In this document: positions 7,920-16,364 of the stretch, one piece after another
How positions within the stretch are numbered: position 1 is the first letter of the stretch
Layout: each line of letters begins with the position of its first letter
Source: an uncultured Pelagibacteraceae bacterium
GTDB taxonomy: Bacteria > Pseudomonadota > Alphaproteobacteria > Pelagibacterales > Pelagibacteraceae
Assembly: GCA_902582385.1 (NCBI GenBank)
Contig: CACHRX010000013.1
Coordinates: forward strand, 1-33,213
Length of the DNA stretch: 33,213 nt
Direction: 5' to 3'
Program-made: the position numbers and the translations under genes
Notes under the pieces: model-generated
What the model saw: only the letters and a program-made list of their open reading frames with translations
What the model was told of the DNA's origin: nothing
Database searches by the model: none

Positions 7920-9021
7920 ATTTTGTAATTGAAATTATTACTTCGCAAGCAATAGCTTTTTCTTTACCTATTAAACCTAATTTTTCAACAGTTTTACCTT
8001 TTAAATTAATCTTTTTTTTATCCAAACTCATAAGATTTGATAATGAATTAACTATCTTATTACGATACTTCGAGACTTTGGGTTTTTGACAAATTAAATT
8101 AATATCTAAATTATTTATTGAATAATTATTTTTATATAAATTTTCAATAACAGGTTTAAGCATTTTTGGAGATCTTATATTTTTAAACTTATTTTTGTTA
8201 CTTGGGAAATAAGTACCTATATCTTTTTTTTTAGTAGCTCCTAAAATTGCGTCAATTGTTGCATGTAGTATTACATCACCATCTGAATGACCTTGTAAAC
8301 CAGAATGGAAGGGTATTTTTACTCCACCTAGAAAAAGTTTTTTTTTTCTGATCAATTTATGAATATCAAAACCAATACCGAATGTAGTCTTATCTAATTT
8401 TACATCATCATAGAATGTAATTTTGTTATTTTTGCTTTCGCCTTTAATAAAAAAAATTTTATAATTTTTTTCTATAAACAGTGCTGCCTCATCTGGCATT
8501 TTGCCCTTTCGATTAATTGAGAGAGAATATAAATCTTCAAATTTGAAAGCTTGTGGGGTTTGAGTCAATAAAGTTTTATCTCTTTTTAAATTAAGAAAAT
8601 GATTTTGTGATTTATATTTAATGGAGTCACTTGGGTAAATATAAGGTACAACAGCTCTATTTTTTTTCAGCTTAGTAATTAACTTTTTTAATAATTTAAT
8701 TGAAAAATTTGGTCTGGCTGCATCATGAATAAGTACATTAGTAGGTTTAAATTTCTTCAAGTATTTTAAAGCAATTAAAGAAGAATCTGATCTTTCCTTA
8801 CCACCTTTGATTAATTTTATAGATTTAGAGTATTTTTTTTTAGTAAGTCGATTTAAGTTATTTGATACAACAATTATTTTTTTAAAAAGCTTAGAATTTA
8901 AAGATTTCTCTATTGAGTGATCTATAATTTCCTTATTTTTATAAGTATAGAATTGTTTAGCTACTTTATTGTGAAATCTCTTACTTTTTCCAGCAGCCAG
9001 TATTACAAAATAGTTGTTCAT
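7912..9021 (-). CDS. ispDF: Bifunctional IspD/IspF isoprenoid enzyme
   Basis: This fused enzyme carries out two steps of the MEP pathway. The N-terminal IspD domain (about residues 1-210) makes CDP-methylerythritol from MEP and CTP, and the C-terminal IspF domain (about 213-369) makes the cyclic diphosphate. IspD features are ILAAGKSKRF, the lysine-bearing KVAKQF and VLIHDAARPN. IspF features are GIGFDIHKL, with the metal-binding Asp and His, and GLQGHSDGDVILHATIDAILGA with the third metal ligand and substrate loop. The fusion is typical of alphaproteobacteria and epsilonproteobacteria. It heads the minus-strand operon with pgpA and pncC. Confidence 0.97.
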   Translation of the reverse strand: MNNYFVILAAGKSKRFHNKVAKQFYTYKNKEIIDHSIEKSLNSKLFKKIIVVSNNLNRLTKKKYSKSIKLIKGGKERSDSSLIALKYLKKFKPTNVLIHDAARPNFSIKLLKKLITKLKKNRAVVPYIYPSDSIKYKSQNHFLNLKRDKTLLTQTPQAFKFEDLYSLSINRKGKMPDEAALFIEKNYKIFFIKGESKNNKITFYDDVKLDKTTFGIGFDIHKLIRKKKLFLGGVKIPFHSGLQGHSDGDVILHATIDAILGATKKKDIGTYFPSNKNKFKNIRSPKMLKPVIENLYKNNYSINNLDINLICQKPKVSKYRNKIVNSLSNLMSLDKKKINLKGKTVEKLGLIGKEKAIACEVIISITKYD

Positions 9022-9047
9022 TTGTTTAAATGCTATAATTCTAAATT
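9022..9047. promoter_or_regulatory. Very short divergent promoter between ispDF and ntrY
   Basis: Only 26 bases separate the two start codons. On the plus strand an extended -10, TGCTATAAT, lies at 9031-9039, eight bases before the ntrY ATG, which predicts a start of transcription at or within a few bases of the ATG. On the minus strand TAGCAT or TATAGC in the same duplex could serve ispDF. No clear -35 or Shine-Dalgarno was seen for either. RNA polymerase could hardly occupy both sides at once, so the pair may be mutually exclusive. Confidence 0.4.
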
Positions 9048-10835
9048 ATGTTCAATTTTTTTAGAAAAAATATATTCATAATTATTCTATCTAGTATCAC
9101 ACTATTTATAGGTTTTTTAACATTTTTAACCTTTATCAATCGAAGTTTTATTGAGTTAAATCAAAATAATTTACAATATTTGTTAATTCTAAATATCTTT
9201 TTACTTTTCTTATTATTTATATTCATTTTTATAGAAATAAAGAAATCAATTAAAAATGACATTGATCAGGATGGTTTATCATCTAACAAAAGATACATTA
9301 CATATTTCTCATTATTTACCTTAATTCCATCAATTCTAATTTCAGTTTTTTCTTTATTTCTATTTTCATTCGCATTAGAAAAATATTTTGATAAGAAAAT
9401 AACAACTGTTGTAAATAATTCCTATGAACTTGCTAAAAGTTATTTGCAAGAAGTTAGAAATAAAATAGAAGCAGATATTGTTTTAATAGCCTTTGATACA
9501 AATAAGAGTGCAAATTTTCTAAATGATAATTCAAATGAATATTCGAGGTTCTTAAGAACTCAAAAACTAATAAGAGGTGTAGATCAAATTTATATAATTG
9601 ATAAAAATAAAAAATTATTGTTTTCTTCAGAACAAAAAAATACATTTATACCTCCTGTTGATAAAGCTTTAAATCTTGTCTTAGATGACGACCGTCCACT
9701 TAAAATAATTGATGCACCAGCAAATATTTCTGCTGCAATTATGAGATTACAAAACTTTGAAGATAGATTTTTATATGTGGTAAAGTCATTAGATAAAAAT
9801 ATTTCTAATTACTTGCTAGAATCTCAAGAAGCATTGACGTTTTACTATACTGTAGAAGAAAGAAGTACAGGGATTAAGATTTCTTTTGCAATAATTTACA
9901 TTATAATAGTATCCTTATTGTTATTTGTGTCTATAACTATAGCTATTAGGTTTTCATCAAGGTTCTTTAGATCTATTAATAATTTAATTTTGGCCTCCAA
10001 CGCTATTGGTCAAGGAGACTTGAACATTAAAGTACCAGAAATAAAAACAGATAAAGACATGGAAATTTTAAATAGAAATTTTAATTTAATGACTGACAGA
10101 TTAAAAAATCAACAAGAAAAACTAATTATTAATGAAAGACACGAAGCTTGGGGAAATTTGGCAAGAAAACTTGCCCATGAAATTAAGAATCCCCTTACTC
10201 CAATTCAATTATCGATTGATAGAATTAGAAATAAATATTTAGATCAAATTTCAAATAATGATCAAAATAATTTTAAAGAAAATTTAAAGATAATTAACAA
10301 TCAGATAAGACAAATTGAAAATTTAGTAAATGAGTTTTCTGATTTTGCTAGAATGCCTAAGCCAATATTAAAAGATAACAATTTAGTTAAAATTTTAAAT
10401 GAAAATATTAGATTATTATCTGAAATTGACAAAGAAATTGAAATTAACTTATTAAACAAGGAAGATGAAATATTATTTAATTGTGATAAAGAGCAATTAG
10501 CGAGAGTTTTTTTTAATCTAATAAAAAACTCAATAGAAAGTATTCAGCAAAAATCAGAAAAAAACCATGATTTTGAAAAGAAAATATCAATTGAAATTCA
10601 ACATAATAATAACCATATTAAACTCATATTAATTGATAACGGAGAAGGTTTAAGTAAAATTAAAGGTAATATTAAGGATATTTTAAACCCATATTTTACA
10701 ACAAAAAAAAATGGTACTGGCTTGGGCTTATCTATAGTTAATAAAATTATAAATGATCACGATGGTGAGCTTAATTTTTACTCTTTAAGTAATGGTGCTA
10801 AAGTAGAGATTGATTTTAAATTAAATGGCAATTGA
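9048..10835 (+). CDS. ntrY: NtrY-type membrane sensor histidine kinase, short form
   Basis: This is the sensor of the NtrYX two-component pair, linked in other alphaproteobacteria to nitrogen, redox and envelope control. The 595-residue protein has about four membrane segments (roughly residues 8-27, 45-64, 86-112 and 278-300). A periplasmic loop lies between the last two, followed by a HAMP region at about 301-355. The HisKA box ARKLAHEIKNPLTPIQLS has phospho-acceptor His377. The HATPase domain has the N box LIKNSIESIQ, DNGEGL and GTGLGLSIV. The PAS domain usual between HAMP and HisKA in longer NtrY proteins (about 700 or more residues) is missing here. It overlaps ntrX by 11 bases. Confidence 0.9.
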   Translation: MFNFFRKNIFIIILSSITLFIGFLTFLTFINRSFIELNQNNLQYLLILNIFLLFLLFIFIFIEIKKSIKNDIDQDGLSSNKRYITYFSLFTLIPSILISVFSLFLFSFALEKYFDKKITTVVNNSYELAKSYLQEVRNKIEADIVLIAFDTNKSANFLNDNSNEYSRFLRTQKLIRGVDQIYIIDKNKKLLFSSEQKNTFIPPVDKALNLVLDDDRPLKIIDAPANISAAIMRLQNFEDRFLYVVKSLDKNISNYLLESQEALTFYYTVEERSTGIKISFAIIYIIIVSLLLFVSITIAIRFSSRFFRSINNLILASNAIGQGDLNIKVPEIKTDKDMEILNRNFNLMTDRLKNQQEKLIINERHEAWGNLARKLAHEIKNPLTPIQLSIDRIRNKYLDQISNNDQNNFKENLKIINNQIRQIENLVNEFSDFARMPKPILKDNNLVKILNENIRLLSEIDKEIEINLLNKEDEILFNCDKEQLARVFFNLIKNSIESIQQKSEKNHDFEKKISIEIQHNNNHIKLILIDNGEGLSKIKGNIKDILNPYFTTKKNGTGLGLSIVNKIINDHDGELNFYSLSNGAKVEIDFKLNGN

Positions 10836-12180
10836 AATTTTAATAGTTGATGATAATGCTGATATAAGGAATATCCTTAATGAGTTGATATTGGATGCAG
10901 GTTATAAAACCAGAATAGCTGCAAATTACAATCAGGCTCTTAGTGAGATAGACAAGAAAATACCTGATGTTGCAATTCTAGATGTTAAACTAGATAAAGG
11001 TGATAATGATGGTATTGAGTTATTAACCCATATTAAATCTAAAAATGAAGACGTACCAGTAATTATAATTACAGGTCACGCTAATATTGAAATGGCAGTT
11101 AAATCATTGAAATATGGAGCATTTGAATTTATTGAAAAACCTTTTGATCAGTCAAGATTATTGAATTTTATTAAAAGAGCTGTTGAAAATTTAAATTTAA
11201 AATCTCAAAACAAAGATTATGAAGATAAGCTATTTTATTCCTATCAATTAATTGGAGACAGTAAAAATATTTCTACAATTAGAGATCAAATTGATAAAAT
11301 TTCTATAACTGAAAGCAGAATATTGATTAATGGACCTTCTGGATCTGGTAAAGAATTAATAGCAAGAAAAATTCATAAGAAATCAAAAAGAAACAATAAG
11401 CCCTTTATAATTTTGAATGGAGCACTGCTTGATGCAAATAAATATGAGCTTGAGTTATTTGGTGAGGAAAAAGAAAATGGATCTATTTCTTATGGAGCTT
11501 TAGAAAAAGCAAATCAAGGGACTTTACTTATTGATCAAGTTTCAGAAATTCCTCTTGATATTCAGTCAAAAATTTTAAGAGTTTTAATTGATCAAAAGTT
11601 TAAAAGACTTAATGGTAATAATGATATTAATGTAGATGTAAGATTAATTTGCTCTTCCAGTAAAGATTTAAAAGAAGAAGTAAAAATTGGAAATTTTAGA
11701 GAAGATCTTTATCATAGACTTAATGTTTTTGAAATAAATGTTAAGGCTTTAAATGAAAGAGTTTCAGATATACCATTATTGATAAAATATTTTTCAAAAA
11801 AAATTTCAGAAAGTTATAATATTAAACAGTTAGAGATTGACGATAACGATAGTTATATTTTAAATCATAATTGGCAGGGAAATGTTAGAGAGCTTCGAAA
11901 TTTGATTGAAAGAATTGCTATCTTACAGCCTGATACAAAAGATAAAATATCAACAATTGTTAAGGAATCATTAAAAATTGAAATATTAAATGATAAAATC
12001 ACTGAAAATAGCCTATCTGTGCCATTAAAAGAAGCTAGAGAAAAGTTTGAAAAAGAGTATTTAACTATTCAATTAAAAAAATTTAATGGAAATATATCAA
12101 AAACAGCAAATTTTGTAGGGATGGAAAGAAGTGCTCTTCATAGAAAACTTAAAGGTTTAGGTATAAAAGAATTTAACTAA
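10825..12180 (+). CDS. ntrX: NtrX-type response regulator with degenerate AAA+ motifs
   Basis: The 451-residue protein has a receiver domain with acidic Asp9/Asp10, phospho-acceptor Asp53 (ILDVKL) and FIEKPF, followed by an AAA+ domain with Walker A GPSGSGKE (Lys176). A Fis-type helix-turn-helix closes it (NISKTANFVGMERSALHRKL). Two departures from sigma-54 activators are visible. The L1 loop reads ELFGEEKENGSISYGALEKA with no GAFTGA, and Walker B reads LLIDQ (Asp237-Gln238) where Asp-Glu is expected. This fits a regulator that acts as an ordinary DNA-binding protein rather than as a sigma-54 activator. It lies one base upstream of trkA, so nitrogen/redox sensing and potassium uptake genes form one operon. 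Confidence 0.92.
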   Translation: MAIEILIVDDNADIRNILNELILDAGYKTRIAANYNQALSEIDKKIPDVAILDVKLDKGDNDGIELLTHIKSKNEDVPVIIITGHANIEMAVKSLKYGAFEFIEKPFDQSRLLNFIKRAVENLNLKSQNKDYEDKLFYSYQLIGDSKNISTIRDQIDKISITESRILINGPSGSGKELIARKIHKKSKRNNKPFIILNGALLDANKYELELFGEEKENGSISYGALEKANQGTLLIDQVSEIPLDIQSKILRVLIDQKFKRLNGNNDINVDVRLICSSSKDLKEEVKIGNFREDLYHRLNVFEINVKALNERVSDIPLLIKYFSKKISESYNIKQLEIDDNDSYILNHNWQGNVRELRNLIERIAILQPDTKDKISTIVKESLKIEILNDKITENSLSVPLKEAREKFEKEYLTIQLKKFNGNISKTANFVGMERSALHRKLKGLGIKEFN

Positions 12181-12181
12181 A

Positions 12182-13582
12182 ATGAATATAATCATTTGTG
12201 GTGCTGGCAGAGTAGGTTTTACCATAGCTAAATTGCTTAGTGAACAGAGTCATTCGATTACAGTAATTGATCAGTCTAGTGAGGATATACAAAAGATAAA
12301 TGATAGCTTAGACGTAAAAGCGATTGTCGGAAAGGCCACATATCCTTCTATACTTGAAAAAGCAAATGCTTCCGAAACAGATATGATAATTGCTGTTACT
12401 CGAAATGATGAAATTAATATGTTAATATGTCAAATAGCTTTTTCAATTTTTAATATTCCAAAAAAAATTGCTAGAATAAGATCTCAAGATTATTTGAATC
12501 CAAAATTTACAAGAGTTTATAGCAAAGAAAATTTACCTATAGATGTGATTATTTCACCAGAAATTGAAATAGCAAAATCAATTCAAAGAAAATTAGAAGC
12601 CCCAGGAGCCTTGGATAGTGTGCCGTTTGTGGATAACAAGATAAGATTATTAGAAATTCTTATAAAAGACAACTGTAAGTCAATAAATATAAAATTTAAT
12701 GAATTGACAAAAAAATATCCTAATCTAGAGGCGAATATTGTTGGAATAAATAGAGAAGACAAATTCTTTATTCCTAAAAAAACAGACTTTGTAAAGGTAG
12801 ATGATAAAATTTATGTTATAATTAATTCATCGCAAATGGCCGAAACATTAAAAGCTTTTGGCCACGAAGAGAAAATATCAAAAAAATTATTAATTATTGG
12901 AGGTGGAAATATTGGATTTAATCTTGCAAAAAATTTAGAGGAGACAGAAGAAACACTAGGTGCTGTAAGAGTCAAAATTGTTGAAAAAAATAAAAATCGA
13001 GCAGAATATTTAGCAAATGAGCTCAATAACACGATAATTATAAATGGTGATGGTTTAGATGAAGAAGTTTTAAGTGAAGCTAACTTAGATGAAGCAGAGA
13101 CAGTTCTTGCTTTAACAAATGATGATGAGGATAATTTAATGGTAAGTATTTTAGTTGAAAAATTTGCTAAAGATCAAAAAGAAATAGATGACAAAAGAAC
13201 TATGGCACTAATTAATAAACCAAATTATTCACTTTTACAATCTTCTTTAAAAATTGATGACTTAATAGATCCGAGAATGAATACAGTATCGAGTATTTTA
13301 AAACATGTTCATAAAGGAACTATTGAAAATGCGTATACAATTTCTAATGGAGAGTATGAGGTTATAGAAGCTGAAATTATTGAAACTTCAGAATTAATTA
13401 ATAAAGAACTTAAAAATTCCAATTTACCTGATGAGATAAGAATTGGTGCAGTCCTTAGAGATAAAAAGATTATTATCCCGAGGTCAAATTTTGTTTTTAA
13501 AAAAGATGATAGAGTTGTTTTTCTTGCCAAAAAAGATCTAATTTCATTTGTGGAAAATATTTTCAGGTTGAGTTCTGTTTAA
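12182..13582 (+). CDS. trkA: Trk potassium uptake regulatory subunit TrkA
   Basis: TrkA is the cytosolic NAD(H)/ATP-binding gating ring of the Trk K+ transporter. The 466-residue protein has two tandem RCK units. Each has an N-terminal Rossmann fold, beginning MNIIICGAGRVG at residue 1 and LLIIGGGNIG near residue 238, and each is followed by a TrkA-C domain. The acidic end of beta 2 (TVIDQ, KIVEK) suits NAD binding. Length matches full double-RCK TrkA. It sits one base after ntrX and four bases before trkH, its membrane partner. Confidence 0.96.
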   Translation: MNIIICGAGRVGFTIAKLLSEQSHSITVIDQSSEDIQKINDSLDVKAIVGKATYPSILEKANASETDMIIAVTRNDEINMLICQIAFSIFNIPKKIARIRSQDYLNPKFTRVYSKENLPIDVIISPEIEIAKSIQRKLEAPGALDSVPFVDNKIRLLEILIKDNCKSINIKFNELTKKYPNLEANIVGINREDKFFIPKKTDFVKVDDKIYVIINSSQMAETLKAFGHEEKISKKLLIIGGGNIGFNLAKNLEETEETLGAVRVKIVEKNKNRAEYLANELNNTIIINGDGLDEEVLSEANLDEAETVLALTNDDEDNLMVSILVEKFAKDQKEIDDKRTMALINKPNYSLLQSSLKIDDLIDPRMNTVSSILKHVHKGTIENAYTISNGEYEVIEAEIIETSELINKELKNSNLPDEIRIGAVLRDKKIIIPRSNFVFKKDDRVVFLAKKDLISFVENIFRLSSV

Positions 13583-13586
13583 ACGA

Positions 13587-14994
13587 ATGTTTGGATTACA
13601 GATTAAATTTTTAAGTTTTTTTTTAGCTCTAATTTCCATTTTATCTTTTTTTAATATCATTTATTCATATTATCTAAATTTGTATCTTAATTTAGATACT
13701 TACTATTTTAGTTTAGCAGTTTCAGGATTTTTAGCTGTTGTATTTTATAAAATTAAAATATCAAATAACAAACTTAGTATATATAATAAAATTTTAACAG
13801 TATTTTTAGGGTATATAATATTACCATTAATCATTTCTATACCATTTTATTTCAGTATATATGATCTTACATTTTTGAACTCTTTTTTTGAGGCTATATC
13901 AGGTTTTACTTCAACTGGATTTACTATATTTGAAAATATAAAACATATTGATCAAAGCTTAATTTTATGGAGATCTTCTATACAATGGATTGGTGGTCTT
14001 TATTTTTTAATTTCCATAGTTTATTTAATTGATATTTATGATGATAGTTTTAAAAAAACATTAACTAATTATATATCTTTTAACAGTTCTGAAATTTTAA
14101 AACAAACTATTAAGATATTTTTTTTATATTCTGGTTTAACATTAATAATTTTTATTACTTTAAATATTTTGTCAATCAGATCTTTTGATTCTTTAAATCT
14201 TGCATTTACATTAATTGCATCAGGTGGATTTTTACCTGTAAATGATCTTTCAAATATTCTTAGAGAAAATTTTCAAATAGTTATTTTTTCAATATTAATG
14301 CTCACTTCTTTTTTTTAGTATTTTTTTTAGTTATAATCTAGTTTTTTCAAAGAATAGAAATATAAATTTTTTCTATGAAGATTTACATTTAATTATCTAT
14401 TTTATAATTGTAATTACTATCTTTTTTTTATTTTTCAGTTTTAATAATGATTTTTCGAATAATTTACTTTCAATATCTAGCAGTATGTCAAATATGGGAT
14501 TTTCATTAAATACTGATCAACCAAAACTAATCTTCATTTTTTTGATTTTAGTGATTATAGGAGGCTCGTTTTTTTCTACTAGCTCTGGATTAAGATTTAT
14601 TAAGATCTATTCTTTATTTAAATATTCGTTAAATCAAATTTTATCATTTAGTAGACCTAAGAATATTTTTATGAACAAATTAATATTCACAAAAATAAAC
14701 TTTGATTTTAATGAAATAAACAAATATTTTTTAACAATTTTAATTTTCATTATCTCTCTTATTAGCCTTACTTTATTACTTACCTTAAGTGGAATTGAAT
14801 TTGAAAGTTCTTTTAAATTGTCTATTTTAACTCTAATGAATACAGTTAATTCTTCTATATATGGTCTTGAAGGATTTGATTTTAATAATCTTCATTTTTT
14901 TACAAAATACACTCTTATTTTCTTTATGATTATAGGTAGAATTGAATTGTTAACATTTTTGATTATTGTGAAAAAATTTCTTTTTAAAGATTAA
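13587..14994 (+). CDS. trkH: Trk potassium transporter membrane subunit TrkH, with apparent +1 frameshift near 14306-14318
   Basis: The first frame (13587-14318) and a second frame open from about 14299 and running to 14994 together make a continuous TrkH-like protein of about 469 residues, close to the usual length. The shift falls in an eight-T run, CTTCTTTTTTTTAG, just before the first-frame TAG. One T fewer would join YNLVFSKNRNINFFYEDL onto the first half. Pore-loop segments seen by eye are SGFTSTGFTIF, LIASGGFLPV and SSSMSNMGFSL. The fourth loop is near LMNTVNSSIYG, where the usual filter glycine is not obvious. The conserved QWIGG follows the first loop. Either a sequencing or assembly indel or a real recent mutation is possible. 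It is the partner of trkA. Confidence 0.85.
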
Positions 14995-15022
14995 ATTTTT
15001 ACTGTATATCTAATCAAATAAT

Positions 15023-15099
15023 GCGCCCTTAGCTCAGCTGGATAGAGCATCGGTTTTCTAAACCGAGGGTCGGAGGTTCGAATCCTCCAGGGCGCGCCA
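15023..15099 (+). tRNA. tRNA-Arg (anticodon TCT), CCA encoded
   Basis: The 77-base sequence folds into a clean cloverleaf. The acceptor stem is GCGCCCT with AGGGCGC, the D arm GCTC/GAGC, the anticodon stem TCGGT/ACCGA with loop TTTCTAA, and the T arm GGAGG/CCTCC around TTCGAAT. The discriminator is G, and the 3' CCA is in the DNA. Anticodon TCT reads AGA/AGG. AGA is visibly the dominant arginine codon across this window, so this should be the main arginine tRNA. It lies between trkH and the aap operon. Confidence 0.97.
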
Positions 15100-15250
15100 A
15101 TTTTGACCAAAATGGGTTTCTTTAACCTACTTTTTAATCAGAGGTGAATTAATTTTATCTTGAAGCTTAAAATTTATCGTGATTAAATTATGAATATTCA
15201 AAAGTTATTTTGAATTATTTGTTAACAAATAAATAAACAGAGGAAGAAAT
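15100..15250 (+). promoter_or_regulatory. aapJ leader with perfect 18-bp palindrome and strong Shine-Dalgarno
   Basis: The 151 bases between the tRNA and aapJ hold no gene. At 15215-15232 is TTATTTGTTAACAAATAA, a perfect 18-base palindrome, followed at 15239-15246 by AGAGGAAG, a strong ribosome binding site by the standard of this window, then the ATG at 15251. The palindrome ends only 18 bases before the start codon, so it could be an operator or the base of a short hairpin in the mRNA. I recognise no riboswitch class. No compelling -35/-10 pair stood out. Confidence 0.5.
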
Positions 15251-16291
15251 ATGTTTAAATACTTAAAACAATTAACTTCTTTAGTCGCTATGGTTGCTGT
15301 GTTGTTTACTTTTACAACAGAGTCTATGGCTGCTAAAAAATCTAAAACACTTAAAAACACTCAAAAGAAGGGTTTTGTAAGATGTGGAGTATCTCAAGGT
15401 CTCCCAGGATTTTCTAATGCTGATGCTGCAGGAAATTGGACTGGTGTTGACGTTGATGTATGTAGAGCGGTAGCTGCTGCAGTATTAGGTGATGCAAACA
15501 AAGTTAAGTTTACACCATTAAGTGCTAAAGAAAGATTCACTGCTTTAACTTCTGGTGAGATTGATATCTTATCAAGAAACACAACTTGGACTCTTTCAAG
15601 AGATGCTGATATCGGACTTACTTTTGTAGGTGTGAACTTTTACGATGGACAAGGTTTCATGGTAAGAAAAAGTTCAGGTATAACTTCAACTAGCCAATTC
15701 AAAAATGGTATCTCAGCTTGTACTAATATTGGTACAACGACTGAGTTAAATATGAGAGATTTTTTCAATTCAAGAGGAATTTCTTATGAGCCAGTTGCAT
15801 TTGAAAAAGCTGATGAAGTTGTAGCTGCTTATGATGCTGGTAGATGTGATACTTACACTACTGATAAATCTGGTTTAGCCGCTCAAAGAACTAAGATGAA
15901 AAACCCTGATGAACACATTGTTCTACCAGAAACTATTTCTAAAGAACCTTTAGGACCAGTTGTAAGACAAGGTGACTCAGTTTGGGAAGATATCGTAAGA
16001 TGGTCTTTGAACACTATGATTGAAGCAGAAGAATACGGTATTACTTCAGCTAATGCAGACTCAATGAAAACTTCAGATAATCCACAAATTAAAAGATTAG
16101 TTGGTGCTGAAGGTGAAATGGGAGCAGCATTCGGTTTAGATAACGAGTGGAACTTAAGGATTATCAAACAAGTTGGGAACTATGGTGAAAGCTATAAGAG
16201 AAATATAGCTGACACTGGTATTTTACCAGACAGAGGTCCAAATGAATTATGGACTAAAGGTGGTATTTTATACGTTCCACCATCAAGATAA
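15251..16291 (+). CDS. aapJ: General L-amino-acid ABC transporter, periplasmic binding protein
   Basis: This is the solute-binding protein of an Aap-type (polar amino-acid family) ABC importer. The 346-residue product begins with a Sec signal peptide: a basic start, a hydrophobic core LVAMVAVLF, and probable cleavage after Ala27 or Ala28 (ESMAA). The mature domain shows the SBP family 3 pattern: VRCGVSQGLPGFS, GNWTGVDVDVCRAVAAAV, KFTPLSAKERFTALTSGEIDIL and CDTYTTDKSGL. Codon use is visibly richer in C- and G-ending codons than in neighbouring genes, and it has a strong ribosome site. Both suggest heavy expression, as is known for SAR11 periplasmic binding proteins. A hairpin terminator follows directly, before the permease genes. 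Confidence 0.95.
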   Translation: MFKYLKQLTSLVAMVAVLFTFTTESMAAKKSKTLKNTQKKGFVRCGVSQGLPGFSNADAAGNWTGVDVDVCRAVAAAVLGDANKVKFTPLSAKERFTALTSGEIDILSRNTTWTLSRDADIGLTFVGVNFYDGQGFMVRKSSGITSTSQFKNGISACTNIGTTTELNMRDFFNSRGISYEPVAFEKADEVVAAYDAGRCDTYTTDKSGLAAQRTKMKNPDEHIVLPETISKEPLGPVVRQGDSVWEDIVRWSLNTMIEAEEYGITSANADSMKTSDNPQIKRLVGAEGEMGAAFGLDNEWNLRIIKQVGNYGESYKRNIADTGILPDRGPNELWTKGGILYVPPSR

Positions 16292-16309
16292 TCTAAGTTA
16301 AAAAAATTG

Positions 16310-16341
16310 AAAAGGGCTGGATTTTTCTAGCCCTTTTTTTT
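16310..16341 (+). terminator. Hairpin terminator between aapJ and aapQ
   Basis: AAAAGGGCT at 16310-16318 pairs with AGCCCTTTT at 16329-16337, with a loop of ten bases that can pair a little further, and a T run follows. This is the clearest intrinsic terminator in the window. Its place inside the operon would let aapJ be made in large excess over the membrane and ATPase subunits, as is common for binding-protein genes. Confidence 0.85.
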
Positions 16342-16364
16342 ATAACTCATATATAGTCCTCGAA

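Noticed and set aside
14485..14994. A separate 169-residue membrane protein downstream of a short TrkH
   Set aside because: Its frame is open upstream from about 14299, and it carries the second half of TrkH; it is the same gene after a one-base shift.
15100..15250. Riboswitch or small RNA in the aapJ leader
   Set aside because: No known riboswitch core (for example glycine or SAM types) could be recognised; only the palindrome and ribosome site are supported.
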